Source: Paenibacillus sp. J2TS4 | Lineage (GTDB): Bacteria; Bacillota; Bacilli; Paenibacillales; NBRC-103111 | Direction: 5' to 3' | Length of the DNA stretch: 64,000 nucleotides | Assembly (NCBI RefSeq): GCF_018403245.1 | Contig: NZ_BOSH01000002.1 | Coordinates: forward strand, 310,001 to 374,000 | Shown: positions 25,614 to 34,077 of the stretch, in pieces | Layout: the number at the start of each line of letters is the position of its first letter | Position numbering within the stretch: position 1 is the first letter of the stretch | Made by a program: the position numbers and the translations under genes | The notes under the pieces: generated by a model | The model's input: the letters and a program-made list of their open reading frames with translations, nothing else | What the model was told of the DNA's origin: nothing | Databases searched by the model: none

Positions 25614-25720
25614 TGGCGTAAATGGGGACAAATCTGCAGTTGCAGACATGGTATGGCCTTAAGTCTGTCCTTATGTTCTGTTATTCTTCATGGAAGCCCG
25701 ATGGAGACTATGACGATGTT

Positions 25721-26053
25721 CTAAACGAAATAGATGATTTGATGATACAGAATATGATACTTTTTATCATGGGACGTCAAGGCGAGATGGTCAATGAAGG
25801 CGCCGTCCAGCTTTCCCTCCACTTTGCCTCCTGTAGTCATCACCGTTATTTTTTTGCCTTTGTGTTCCATGAGATGCTCCATAAACTTTGGTTTGACGAT
25901 GGTCACTTCTTGAGGAACTCTCGTTTGGGCAGCTGCATGATCCGGGGAGGAACGGTTAATGTATGACGTGTTCCATGAATGACCGAAACCGGGGGTCGGG
26001 GACGCTGTTGTCCGCGCCGGCCATACGGGAACATTGCCGTAATACGAATTCAT
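25721..26053 (-). CDS. DUF2642-family protein
   Basis: About 110 residues from ATG 26053 (AGAGGAG 13 bases upstream); the open frame extends to 26077. The C-terminal 55 residues have the DUF2642 pattern HLMEHKGKKITVMTTGGKVEG, then LDGAFIDHLALTSH and the ending HILYHQIIYFV, a small Sm-like beta barrel. The N-terminal half is rich in Ser, Tyr, Pro and Gly and is probably disordered. Relatives in Bacillus are associated with the spore coat or spore surface; the function is not established. It is monocistronic. Confidence 0.75.
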   Translation of the reverse strand: MNSYYGNVPVWPARTTASPTPGFGHSWNTSYINRSSPDHAAAQTRVPQEVTIVKPKFMEHLMEHKGKKITVMTTGGKVEGKLDGAFIDHLALTSHDKKYHILYHQIIYFV

Positions 26054-26413
26054 GCCGGTTACAACACTCCTCTGCAAACATTTATAAGACAGTTATACTA
26101 TATGACAGATGCCCGTAAGGGGTTCCATCCAAACAATAATCGGTTTCTCGCAGGAGGTAATACTTAAAGGATGGGAGAACCGACAGTCCTTCGGAAAGAG
26201 GGCGTGTTGCCGCGTCCAGCTTTACCACAGAGAGTCCCGAACGGTATAATGGACAAGTAAGATATAATTCCCTAAAGCTGGATACAGCGATCCCCATCGA
26301 GGAGGGAAGGACATCCAACGCGTGATGGAGTCTACTTGACGAACATGCAAAGGAAAAGTTTTAGAAGTGTTTTACCAAATTAATCAAGATTCGAATAAAG
26401 GAGATTACATGGG
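26054..26413. other. intergenic region before adenine deaminase
   Basis: No gene is supported. A 78-codon open frame on the minus strand (26082-26318) lacks a ribosome binding site. The sequence 26180-26300 contains words that could fold (for example AGCTTTACC, CCTAAAGCTGG), and I looked for a purine riboswitch because a purine gene follows, but the conserved core was not found. The ade start is preceded by AAGGAG. Confidence 0.4.
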
Positions 26414-28237
26414 ATGACTAACAATACCTTATTTTCCAGACCCGAGCTGGCCGACTGCGTACCTGATTTGGTAGCGACCGCTCGAGGAGACAAGAAAGCA
26501 ACGCTTGTTATTACGAATGCTCGTCTGATCAGTGTCACCTCAGGGGAAATTATAGAGGGAATGTCGATAGGCGTTCAAGGGGCGAGGATCGCCTTTGTCG
26601 GCAAGGACGCCAGTCATCTGATCGGGAAGCATACCCGGGTAATCGATGCTGCAGGACGTTACGTTTCTCCAGGATTTCTGGATGGTCACTGCCATATCGA
26701 AAGCAGTCAGATTACGGCGACCCAATTCGCCCGGGCAGTGCTTGTCAAAGGGACGACAGGAGGCTTCTTCGACGCGCATGAAATATCCAACGTTCTCGGG
26801 CTGCCCGGACTCAAGCTGATGCTGGAGGAAGCAAGGACGACACCGTTGGCCGCCTATCTGCAGGTAGCGTCCTGCGTTCCATCCACGGGACCGGAGCTCG
26901 AAACCTGCGGCGCGACGATAGGTCCGGCGGAAGTTGCCGAGGCGTTCACCTGGGGGCCGGATATGATCGCGCTTGGCGAAGTGATGAATTTTCCGGGAGT
27001 CGTATTCGGCGACGAGAAGATGATCGGAGAAATTCAGGCGGCGCTCAGGGCGGGAAGAGTAGCGGATGGCCATTATACCTGGCCGGTGAACGATTGGAGA
27101 TTGTCGGCGTATGCGGCCAGCGGGATCAGCGGGGATCACGAGCCGGTCAGCGCGGAAGACGTTATCCAGCGGGTACGTCTGGGAATGTACGCGAAGATGC
27201 GAAGAGGATCGGCTTGGCACGATGTGGCCGCGACGATCAAGGCGCATACCGAGCATGGGATCGACTCCCGCCGCATGATTCTCGTCACCGACGACCGCAG
27301 TCCGGAATCGCTGGTCGATGAGGGCCATATCGACTTTGTAGTTCGCCATGCGATCCAGCAGGGAGTAAGGCCGGTAACGGCCATCCAGATGGTGACCATC
27401 AATACCGCTGAACGCTTTGGTGTCGCCCGTGATGTGGGGTCGATCTCTCCAGGGAATTTTGCCGATATCGTAATGATGGACGGCAACTTGGCGGACATCA
27501 ACGTAGTGATGACGATTGCTGCCGGACAAGTAGTAGCGGAAAATGGACAAATGACGGTCGAATTGCCCGAATTCGTCTATCCCGAAGAAGCAATCCGTTC
27601 GGTCAAGCTGAGCCGCGAGCTGAAGGCGGCCGACTTTGTTATCCAAGCTCCGATCGCTTCAGGCGAAGTGAAAGCCAGGAGTATGGAAGTCCGCGAGAAT
27701 CATGTGGATACGAAAGAGATTATCGTATCGGTTCCGGTGTCGGACGGACAAGTGAAGATCGATGCCAGCCGCGACTTATGCAAAATTGCTGTTATCGAAC
27801 GGCATGGCATTAACGGGAACAAGGCGCTTGGCCTGGTGTCGAATGTGGGCTTTAATGTGCCTGCCGCTATTGCCACGACCGTTGCTCACGACTGCCACAA
27901 TCTGATGGTCATTGGGAACTCGGACGAGCTGATGGCCCAGGCGGCGAATGCAGTAGCCAACGTCCAGGGCGGCATCGCCGTAGTGACCGAAGAAGGCGAG
28001 ACCGTTCTTCCGCTGCCGGTAGCCGGCCTGATGTCGAACGCCCCGTTCGAGGAAGTAGCCGAGCAATCGCGTGCGATCGGTGAAGCATTGAAGCGGGCAG
28101 GCTGTACTATGAACTATGCGTTTATGACATTGTCCCTGCTGGCGCTGGTTGTCGTTCCGGAATTGCGATTGACCGATATCGGACTGGTCAAGACGACGGA
28201 GGCAGGCTTCGAGCTGGTGCCACTTTTTGTTGAATAA
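26414..28237 (+). CDS. ade: adenine deaminase
   Basis: A 607-residue amidohydrolase that converts adenine to hypoxanthine and ammonia in purine salvage. Metal ligands appear in SPGFLDGHCHIESSQITA (HxH with Glu), GEVMNFPGV and the family motif LVTDDRSPESLVDEGHIDFVVR. Domain order is N-terminal beta domain, TIM barrel and the C-terminal AdeC domain (ERHGINGNKALGLVSN, then VAHDCHNLMVIG). Length matches B. subtilis AdeC. ATG 26414 follows AAGGAG. A Lin0512-type protein is encoded 66 bases downstream, apparently in the same operon. Hypoxanthine produced here would feed IMP synthesis, complementing the nucleoside salvage operon at 52-59 kb. Confidence 0.96.
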   Translation: MTNNTLFSRPELADCVPDLVATARGDKKATLVITNARLISVTSGEIIEGMSIGVQGARIAFVGKDASHLIGKHTRVIDAAGRYVSPGFLDGHCHIESSQITATQFARAVLVKGTTGGFFDAHEISNVLGLPGLKLMLEEARTTPLAAYLQVASCVPSTGPELETCGATIGPAEVAEAFTWGPDMIALGEVMNFPGVVFGDEKMIGEIQAALRAGRVADGHYTWPVNDWRLSAYAASGISGDHEPVSAEDVIQRVRLGMYAKMRRGSAWHDVAATIKAHTEHGIDSRRMILVTDDRSPESLVDEGHIDFVVRHAIQQGVRPVTAIQMVTINTAERFGVARDVGSISPGNFADIVMMDGNLADINVVMTIAAGQVVAENGQMTVELPEFVYPEEAIRSVKLSRELKAADFVIQAPIASGEVKARSMEVRENHVDTKEIIVSVPVSDGQVKIDASRDLCKIAVIERHGINGNKALGLVSNVGFNVPAAIATTVAHDCHNLMVIGNSDELMAQAANAVANVQGGIAVVTEEGETVLPLPVAGLMSNAPFEEVAEQSRAIGEALKRAGCTMNYAFMTLSLLALVVVPELRLTDIGLVKTTEAGFELVPLFVE

Positions 28238-28303
28238 TTCTGCCGGCGCTGACGGATTGCCTTATTGAACTCTCATTAAACTGAAAGCGGAGGAGCGTAT
28301 TTG

Positions 28304-28663
28304 ATGGAAAGGCTGTTTTTTATCGAACTGGGAATGGGAGCCGATCTGCACGGCCAGAATGTAACTAAAGCCGCCGTTCGTGCCGTTAAGAACGCGATAC
28401 ATCACAACTCGATGCCGGGTCTTCGCTCGGTGCTGCCTGATCACGATCTGAATCGGATGAAGGTCAGGGTGAAGCTGGCTGTCCCTTGTGATGTGGAGCA
28501 GCTTGATGTGGAGCAGGTGAAGGCTGTCATTCCTTACGGAGAGGTGACCGTAGAGGTCATGGACGGCGGCATGATCACAACGAGCGGTATCGTGCTGCCG
28601 GATAAAGATGATAGAAACGATCTTATCTACGTCGTTAACGCTTCGGTGGAAGTGGGATACTGA
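28304..28663 (+). CDS. Lin0512-family protein
   Basis: A 119-residue protein that begins MERLFFIELGMGADLHGQNV, followed by TKAAVRAVKNAIHHNSMPGL, the recognisable start of the Lin0512 family (TIGR02058-type). The rest is a compact alpha/beta domain (RMKVRVKLAVPCDVEQLD, then VMDGGMITTSGIVLPD). ATG 28304 follows GGAGGAG by eight bases. No biochemical function is known for the family. It sits directly behind adenine deaminase and ahead of a strong terminator, so it is probably co-transcribed and may act in purine or pterin-like metabolism; that is inference from position. Confidence 0.85.
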   Translation: MERLFFIELGMGADLHGQNVTKAAVRAVKNAIHHNSMPGLRSVLPDHDLNRMKVRVKLAVPCDVEQLDVEQVKAVIPYGEVTVEVMDGGMITTSGIVLPDKDDRNDLIYVVNASVEVGY

Positions 28664-28681
28664 TAGTATTGAATTGGGGCA

Positions 28682-28715
28682 AGCCATCCGATCCATTGAA
28701 TCGGATGGCTTTTTG
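28682..28715 (+). terminator. terminator of the ade operon
   Basis: Perfect stem AGCCATCCGA (28682-28691) / TCGGATGGCT (28701-28710) followed by TTTTT, 18 bases after the stop codon. Confidence 0.93.
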
Positions 28716-29004
28716 GCATCCACAATTCTGTATTCCATTTCTTCTGAGCAACATTTCCCGGGCAACCGCAAAATGTGAGAAATGTTTACAGACGGCGAGG
28801 AAAACTTTTGATCGTTTTCGACAGAATCCGGAATAAAGTGTCAAGCAGAAGGGGGGAGGCGTCCTTTAATTAAAATGATTTTGCAGGAAATGAAGAAATT
28901 TCAGTCTATACCTGACAAAATGACAAACGCTGCAGACATTCTTTCATTCCGAACGCCAGCCATACGCCCTATAATTAAAGGAAATAGCCAAGGGAGCTGA
29001 GACG
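28716..29004 (+). promoter_or_regulatory. upstream region and promoter of the sulfatase gene
   Basis: No gene is present. A TATAAT at 28970-28975 with TTCCGA 17 bases upstream is a candidate promoter, only 30 bases before the GTG start. Confidence 0.45.
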
Positions 29005-30516
29005 GTGAAAAAGCCTAATATTTTGTTAATTACAAGTGATCAGCAGCATTGGAATACGATCGGGGCATTTAATAAAGAAGTCAAGACCCCTAACCTGGAC
29101 CGGCTTGTTAAGGAAGGCACAACGTTTACGAGAGCTTATTGTCCCAATCCAACCTGCACACCGACCAGAGCCTCCATCATTACAGGCCAATATCCGAGCC
29201 AGCATGGAGCTTGGACGCTGGGAACCAAGCTTCCGGAAGAGCGGCATACCGTTGGGGAGGACTTGATGGCAGCAGGTTACCGTACCGCTTTAATCGGCAA
29301 AGCGCATTTTCAACAGCTGCAGGGGACAGAGGAGTACCCTTCTATTGAGTCATACCCGTATCTGAAGGATCTGGAATTTTGGAAGAGCTTTGATGATGTG
29401 TTTTACGGATTTGAGCATATTGAGCTCGCGCGAAACCATACGAACGAATTTTTGGTCGGTCAGCATTACGCTCTATGGATGGAAGATAAGGGCTGTGACA
29501 ACTGGAGGGATTATTTCTCCCCGCCGGTTGGAAGGATGGACGAATCGATCCGCCATTCCTGGCCAATTCCAGAACGATATCATTACAACACTTGGATTGC
29601 GGAGCGGACGAACGCGATGCTGGAACAGTATCATCAGAACGAGGACAGCTTTTTCTTATGGGCAAGCTTTCCAGACCCGCATCCGCCGTATTTGGTGCCT
29701 GAGCCGTGGGATCGAATGTATGATCCGGACAGTCTGACCATTCCGACTGTGACTCCGGGGGAACATGTTCATAATCCGCCTCACTTTCAGATGACACAGG
29801 AGGATAGTCCGGATTTCTCGGCTTGGCAGGAGACCGGTCACCCGATTCACGGTTATCATTCCCATGTGATCCATTCGGAAGAGGAACGCAAGCAGTTGGT
29901 CGCCACTTATTATGGCATGATCAGCTTTATGGATAAATATATCGGCCGAATCCTGGACAAATTGGATGAGCTGGGTTTGACGGACAATACGATCGTAGTC
30001 TTTACAACGGATCATGGGCATTTCTTCGGCCAACACGGGCTGCAATTCAAGGGTGGCTTCCATTATGAAGATTTAATTAAAGTGCCCTTTATCGTTCGTT
30101 ATCCCGGCCAAGTGAAAGCGGGGTGGCAGTCCCCGGCTATGCAGTCTTTGGTGGATTTGGCTCCCACCTTCCTGAGCTTTGCCAAGGCAGACATTCCGCG
30201 GACAATGACCGGGATCGATCAGCGCGAAGTGTGGACAGGCAAGGCCCAACACGCTAGAGATCATGTCATCTGTGAATTTCGGCACGAACCGACAACGATT
30301 CATCAGAAAACCTTTGTCGATGAAAGGTATAAAATTACGGTCTATTTCAATCAGACCTACGGCGAAATATTCGATCTTCAGGAGGACCCCGGTGAAATTC
30401 ATAATCTATGGGACGACCCCGACGCCCGTGATTTGAAAACCCGGCTGTTATTGAAATACATCTGGGCCGAGCTCGGAAAAGAGCCCCTGCCAATGCCCCG
30501 GGTAGGCGGAGCGTAA
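29005..30516 (+). CDS. sulfatase (alkaline-phosphatase superfamily, Cys type)
   Basis: A 503-residue cytosolic sulfatase with no signal peptide. The first metal site is NILLITSDQQHWNTIG, the modification motif is NPTCTPTRASIITGQYPS, in which CTPTR is the C-x-P-x-R site whose Cys is converted to formylglycine. The second metal site is FTTDHGHFFGQHGLQFKG. It is related to choline-sulfatase and polysaccharide sulfatases (sulfatase family S1); the substrate is not predictable. The start is GTG 29005 with GGGAG nine bases upstream. No sulfatase-maturating enzyme or sulfate transporter is adjacent, so the Cys must be modified by an enzyme encoded elsewhere. Confidence 0.92.
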   Translation: MKKPNILLITSDQQHWNTIGAFNKEVKTPNLDRLVKEGTTFTRAYCPNPTCTPTRASIITGQYPSQHGAWTLGTKLPEERHTVGEDLMAAGYRTALIGKAHFQQLQGTEEYPSIESYPYLKDLEFWKSFDDVFYGFEHIELARNHTNEFLVGQHYALWMEDKGCDNWRDYFSPPVGRMDESIRHSWPIPERYHYNTWIAERTNAMLEQYHQNEDSFFLWASFPDPHPPYLVPEPWDRMYDPDSLTIPTVTPGEHVHNPPHFQMTQEDSPDFSAWQETGHPIHGYHSHVIHSEEERKQLVATYYGMISFMDKYIGRILDKLDELGLTDNTIVVFTTDHGHFFGQHGLQFKGGFHYEDLIKVPFIVRYPGQVKAGWQSPAMQSLVDLAPTFLSFAKADIPRTMTGIDQREVWTGKAQHARDHVICEFRHEPTTIHQKTFVDERYKITVYFNQTYGEIFDLQEDPGEIHNLWDDPDARDLKTRLLLKYIWAELGKEPLPMPRVGGA

Positions 30517-30840
30517 TTCTCCTGACCCGGCTAACGCGCGCCTATCCCGGCGCGCGTTGTGGCGCTGGCAGAAACCAGTCATGCCAACAACGGGAGTCTT
30601 GGGGACCTGGAATCATCAGATTTGTCGATTTATAAGAGAAGTTTCAGAGGCCGTTCGCTATAGTACTAGGAATATCGACTTAAATATTTAAAAACGATCA
30701 TTCTTTTATCTTATTTTTGCCTTAAAATCTAGCAAAATACTTGTCAGAATCAGCTAATCAATGACATAATAGGGAAATCCCAATCTTTTACTCTATTCTT
30801 TATTTCTATCTTTAAATTTATTTTTTATAGGGAGGCCCAG
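30517..30840. other. intergenic region with terminator-like hairpin
   Basis: A GC-rich perfect hairpin AACGCGCGCC (30533-30542) / GGCGCGCGTT (30549-30558) lies 16 bases after the sulfatase stop and probably ends that transcript, although no T run follows. The remainder to 30840 is AT-rich with no gene. Confidence 0.55.
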
Positions 30841-32091
30841 ATGAGAAATGTTCTTCGGTCGAAGTCCAATGGCCGTCTGACGTTATGGTGCTGTGCGTTT
30901 ATTTTATGTTGGATTGTCTGGTCGGCTATACATATGCAGCAAGTCCATGCGGAAGCCGGAGCGGAAGCTTATACGGCTACCGTACACGCAACTTCTTTAA
31001 ATGTCCGGGAAGAGCCTGCTATTAGCGCAACTATTATTGGAAGCCTCAAGCAAGGAGCAGAAATACAGGTGCTGAGCGAGCAATTCGGATGGGCGGAAAT
31101 TAACTTCAATTCCGAACAGGGCTGGATCGCAGCACACTATTTGAATAAAGACCCTGCAGTTAAGACGGCTTTGGTCGAGGAGGAGGCAGGAAAGGAAGAA
31201 CAGACCACGGCTTCACCTTCTTCAGAACCCGAGTCTCTTGTGCAGGCAACGCTTGGCAAAGTGACCGGCAAGGTGACTGCAGATGCACTGCGGATGCGGG
31301 CAGAGCCGGATCTCCAGGCGGAAATCATTGACCTGCTGCCGCAATCTTCGGCGCTTGAAATTTCCGGCCAGTCGGGCGAGTGGTTGGAGGTGACCACGGC
31401 TGACGGTCAGTCCGGGTGGGTATCCGGGGAATTTGTAGCTCTTGTTGAAGCCGGACAGAGTGAACCGGCGCCGGTTGCAACAAAGCCTCAAGATCCGCCG
31501 ACGCCGACACCGACCAAGCCGCGTTTTGACGCCGCCGGTTTAAAGAACAAACGGATCGTCCTTGATCCGGGGCATGGGGGATCACAGCCCGGGACAATTG
31601 GGGTCAAGCTTGGAACATTAGAGAAGGATTTGAATTTATCTACTACGAAGCATGTTGCCGAAGCTTTGAAGGCGGCGGGGGCGGAAGTCATTCTGACGAG
31701 GGATACCGATAAGTTCCTTGATCTCTCTGATAGAGTAGAAATTAGCCAAGCGAATAAGGCGGATGTGTTCATAAGCCTCCACTATAATTCGGGCAAGGCA
31801 AATTCAAGAGGCATCATCAGCTTCTACTACTCCGAACAAAGGGATAAGCCGCTTGCCGCGGATCTTCAGAAGGCGTTAATCGCTGTCACGGGCATGGCAG
31901 ACGGGGGCGATCGCTTTGGCAATTATCATGTGTTGAGAAACAATACCACTCCATCCGTTCTGTTGGAGCTGGGCTTCCTGTCGAATCCGAAGGAGGAAGA
32001 AGCGGTCAATACAGTCGATTACCAGCGCAAAGTAGCTGAAGCGGTCGTGCAAGGATTGCAGCAATATTTTGAGCCTGACAAGAAAGAATAA
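30841..32091 (+). CDS. N-acetylmuramoyl-L-alanine amidase with two SH3b domains
   Basis: A 416-residue exported cell-wall hydrolase. A signal peptide with a hydrophobic core at about 15-37 (LWCCAFILCWIVWSAIHM) ends near VHAEA. Two bacterial SH3 domains follow (about 45-105, TSLNVREEPAISATIIG, and 140-205, ALRMRAEPDLQAEIID), then a Pro/Thr-rich linker. The Amidase_3 domain runs from about 238: KRIVLDPGHGGSQPGTIG, LEKDLNLS, FISLHYNSG and VLLELGFLSNPKEE supply the zinc ligands and catalytic Glu. It cleaves the bond between MurNAc and L-Ala in peptidoglycan; SH3b domains bind the wall. ATG follows GGGAGG by five bases. Confidence 0.95.
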   Translation: MRNVLRSKSNGRLTLWCCAFILCWIVWSAIHMQQVHAEAGAEAYTATVHATSLNVREEPAISATIIGSLKQGAEIQVLSEQFGWAEINFNSEQGWIAAHYLNKDPAVKTALVEEEAGKEEQTTASPSSEPESLVQATLGKVTGKVTADALRMRAEPDLQAEIIDLLPQSSALEISGQSGEWLEVTTADGQSGWVSGEFVALVEAGQSEPAPVATKPQDPPTPTPTKPRFDAAGLKNKRIVLDPGHGGSQPGTIGVKLGTLEKDLNLSTTKHVAEALKAAGAEVILTRDTDKFLDLSDRVEISQANKADVFISLHYNSGKANSRGIISFYYSEQRDKPLAADLQKALIAVTGMADGGDRFGNYHVLRNNTTPSVLLELGFLSNPKEEEAVNTVDYQRKVAEAVVQGLQQYFEPDKKE

Positions 32092-32227
32092 CCTTCCTCT
32101 GCATTCCCGAACTTATGCAGCGAGGAATTTCATCACAATAAAAACAAGGACTTTATCCTCATCTGAGAAGCTTCTGGCGACCAAGCCAGCTTGCCAGCGA
32201 GGGTAGAGTCCTTTTTACGTTGCCAAA

Positions 32228-32737
32228 CTATTGATCGGAAGAGGCTTCCAGCATCAGGATTTCTTTTTTTAATTGGCTTACTCGCCCTTGGCTAATGCCT
32301 AGCAATTCGGCCAACTGCTTCTGCGTAGCCTCCGGATTCCCTTGCAAAGCTTGACTTAATCGGAGCAGTGACTCTGATTTCTTGCTACGCTTCTTAGGAG
32401 AGAGGGTGGCGGCAGGCTCCTTCAGCTCGTAAACAGGATCATTTTCTGCCTGAACTTCCCCGCTAAAGGGATGGAGAGGGAGGGATTCAGGCACATCCTT
32501 CAATTCCGATATGCAGGATTGACAAACAAATTGCTGCTTATAATACGTTATGCTGTTTAATTCGCGGCAAAAAACGCACTCGGTAGATTTGTATTTTCTC
32601 ATTACGATGGTGTTGTCGCTAGTAATAAAAAATTCCAGGGGGTCGCCAATATCGATGTTTCTGGTCATTCTGATTTCTGTTGGGATGACGATTCGACCGA
32701 GACTATCTAAAACGCGGATCATACCAGTGTCTCTCAT
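32228..32737 (-). CDS. AbrB-type regulator with zinc-ribbon and C-terminal HTH
   Basis: A 169-residue DNA-binding protein in three parts. Residues 1-50 are an AbrB/SpoVT swapped-hairpin domain (MIRVLDSLGRIVIPTEIR, DPLEFFITSDNTIVMRKY). Residues 54-76 hold two CxxC pairs (ECVFCREL and FVCQSCISEL) that could bind zinc. The C-terminal 50 residues read SESLLRLSQALQGNPEATQK and QLAELLGISQGRVSQLKKEI, a clear helix-turn-helix. In AbrB of B. subtilis the C-terminus is only an oligomerisation domain. Two independent DNA-binding modules in one small protein suggest a transition-state-like regulator bridging two sites. ATG 32737 follows GTGAGGA. Confidence 0.85.
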   Translation of the reverse strand: MRDTGMIRVLDSLGRIVIPTEIRMTRNIDIGDPLEFFITSDNTIVMRKYKSTECVFCRELNSITYYKQQFVCQSCISELKDVPESLPLHPFSGEVQAENDPVYELKEPAATLSPKKRSKKSESLLRLSQALQGNPEATQKQLAELLGISQGRVSQLKKEILMLEASSDQ

Positions 32738-32854
32738 AATTATTCCTCACCCATTAATTATTTTCCTTAGTATAACAGAAACTTCAATATTTTTACTATA
32801 GGATAAAATAAAATTGACATTAAACGGATTGAAATCCAAATTTATGTCAATAAG

Positions 32855-33559
32855 TTAACGGATATAGAAGCTTCCCGTTGCGAGCAAGAGCATAGCCTCC
32901 GTCATAGGATAGGCCCAATGGAACTTGGTCAAATCATTCGCCCGATGGCTGATCCAACGAGTCCCCTCGGTTATAAATATAAAAATAGATTTACGGTATT
33001 TGAAGCCTGTCCAGGCAGCAATTCCAAGCGAAGCAGTCAACAGAACCAGTTTTGCCATGGGCGTGGAGGCCAGCCGATGAAGAGCGTCCCAATTGGGGCC
33101 TAAGAGATGTCCCAGCGTTAGGAAGGTAAGCACCCAAAATATAGCTCCACTGTAAGCATACATGGCAAACGTACGGAAAGGAAGCTTGAGTATACCCGAA
33201 AAATATCCCGTAAAATGGCGAACTCCCGGGATAAAATAGGCGATGAATAAAATTTTATTTCCGTATTTATGAAACCAGCCTCCCGCCCGTTTCAATTTGG
33301 CGGGGGGAAGAAAAATGTATTTGCCATATTTATCGAAAAATACAGTTCCGAAGCAGCGGCCAATCCAATAAGTGATAGTAATGCCAATCATTGTACCAGC
33401 GGCGGAAATCAATACAGCGACAGACCAGTAGATCCGGCCGCTATAGCTGAGAAAGCCCGCATAGGTCATTACCGTTTCACCGGGAAAGGGTAGAGCCACG
33501 TATTCCAGAAGCAGGCCGAAGAATAGCAGCCAATAGCCATATTGCTCAAACCATTGCAC
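32855..33559 (-). CDS. DedA-family membrane protein
   Basis: A 234-residue VTT/DedA-domain protein with about five hydrophobic segments. Typical motifs: EYVALPFPGETVMTYAGFLS (first re-entrant region with the conserved Pro-x-Pro-Gly-Glu), GRCFGTVFFDKYGKYIFL and HKYGNKILFIAYFIPGVRHF, then the second re-entrant TGYFSGILKLPFRTF. DedA proteins are scramblases/flippases that recycle lipid carriers such as undecaprenyl phosphate, as shown for relatives. The annotated start is GTG 33559, but the nearest site, GAGGTG, is 19 bases away. In-frame ATC lies 7 bases after that site, so a non-AUG start giving an N-terminus IDTIVQWFEQ is possible. Confidence 0.9.
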   Translation of the reverse strand: MQWFEQYGYWLLFFGLLLEYVALPFPGETVMTYAGFLSYSGRIYWSVAVLISAAGTMIGITITYWIGRCFGTVFFDKYGKYIFLPPAKLKRAGGWFHKYGNKILFIAYFIPGVRHFTGYFSGILKLPFRTFAMYAYSGAIFWVLTFLTLGHLLGPNWDALHRLASTPMAKLVLLTASLGIAAWTGFKYRKSIFIFITEGTRWISHRANDLTKFHWAYPMTEAMLLLATGSFYIR

Positions 33560-34077
33560 AATTGTATCGATAGCGGTTCACCTCTTCATTACACCAAATC
33601 CAAAAGGCAGGCCTCCACCGCCTATTATTACAGCATCAGGGCACGCTTAACGGTTGCCCCCACCTGTAGAGACAGCAGCGATGTCATGCTCTTATATTAG
33701 TTACCAATCTATTATATCCCGAATAGAGCCGTTAAGCCTTTATTTAATCTTAAATTTTCCTTACTTTAAGCTTGTAATACGAACCAAATGGGTAAGCGTG
33801 CCATATCACGAATATAAAAACGTATAAACCACAGCTGCGAGATCAGAAGGTCAGGCCTACTTCTGGAGGAGTCCGTAAAATAATTAATAGAGTGAATCCG
33901 TAGTGGAATAGCGACTACGCCGCTCATCTCTATGAAGTTATGATATAATTTAATAGTCTGCTATACGGTCGGCAATTAAAAATAGTAGTCCATGAAGTAA
34001 AGAAAGAAAACTGAGTGGATGCTTGCTTCATTGCCGCATCAATAGTTCAATAAAATACGAAATTCGGAGAGATGAAC
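33560..34077. other. intergenic region, no gene
   Basis: About 500 bases between divergent genes with no supported gene. A TATAAT at 33944-33949 could serve the exonuclease gene but has no good -35 partner. A short hairpin CGTAGT / ACTACG lies near 33899-33919. Confidence 0.35.

Noticed and set aside
26180..26310. Possible riboswitch or T-box-like leader before adenine deaminase
   Set aside because: Words such as GTTGCCGCG and AGAGAG look suggestive but are in the wrong order for a T-box, and no purine-riboswitch core was found.
26082..26318. 78-codon open frame on the minus strand
   Set aside because: No ribosome binding site, no recognisable family and a position upstream of a divergent gene.
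32905..33103. Plus-strand open frames inside the DedA gene
   Set aside because: They are shadow frames of the minus-strand DedA gene, whose motifs are unambiguous.
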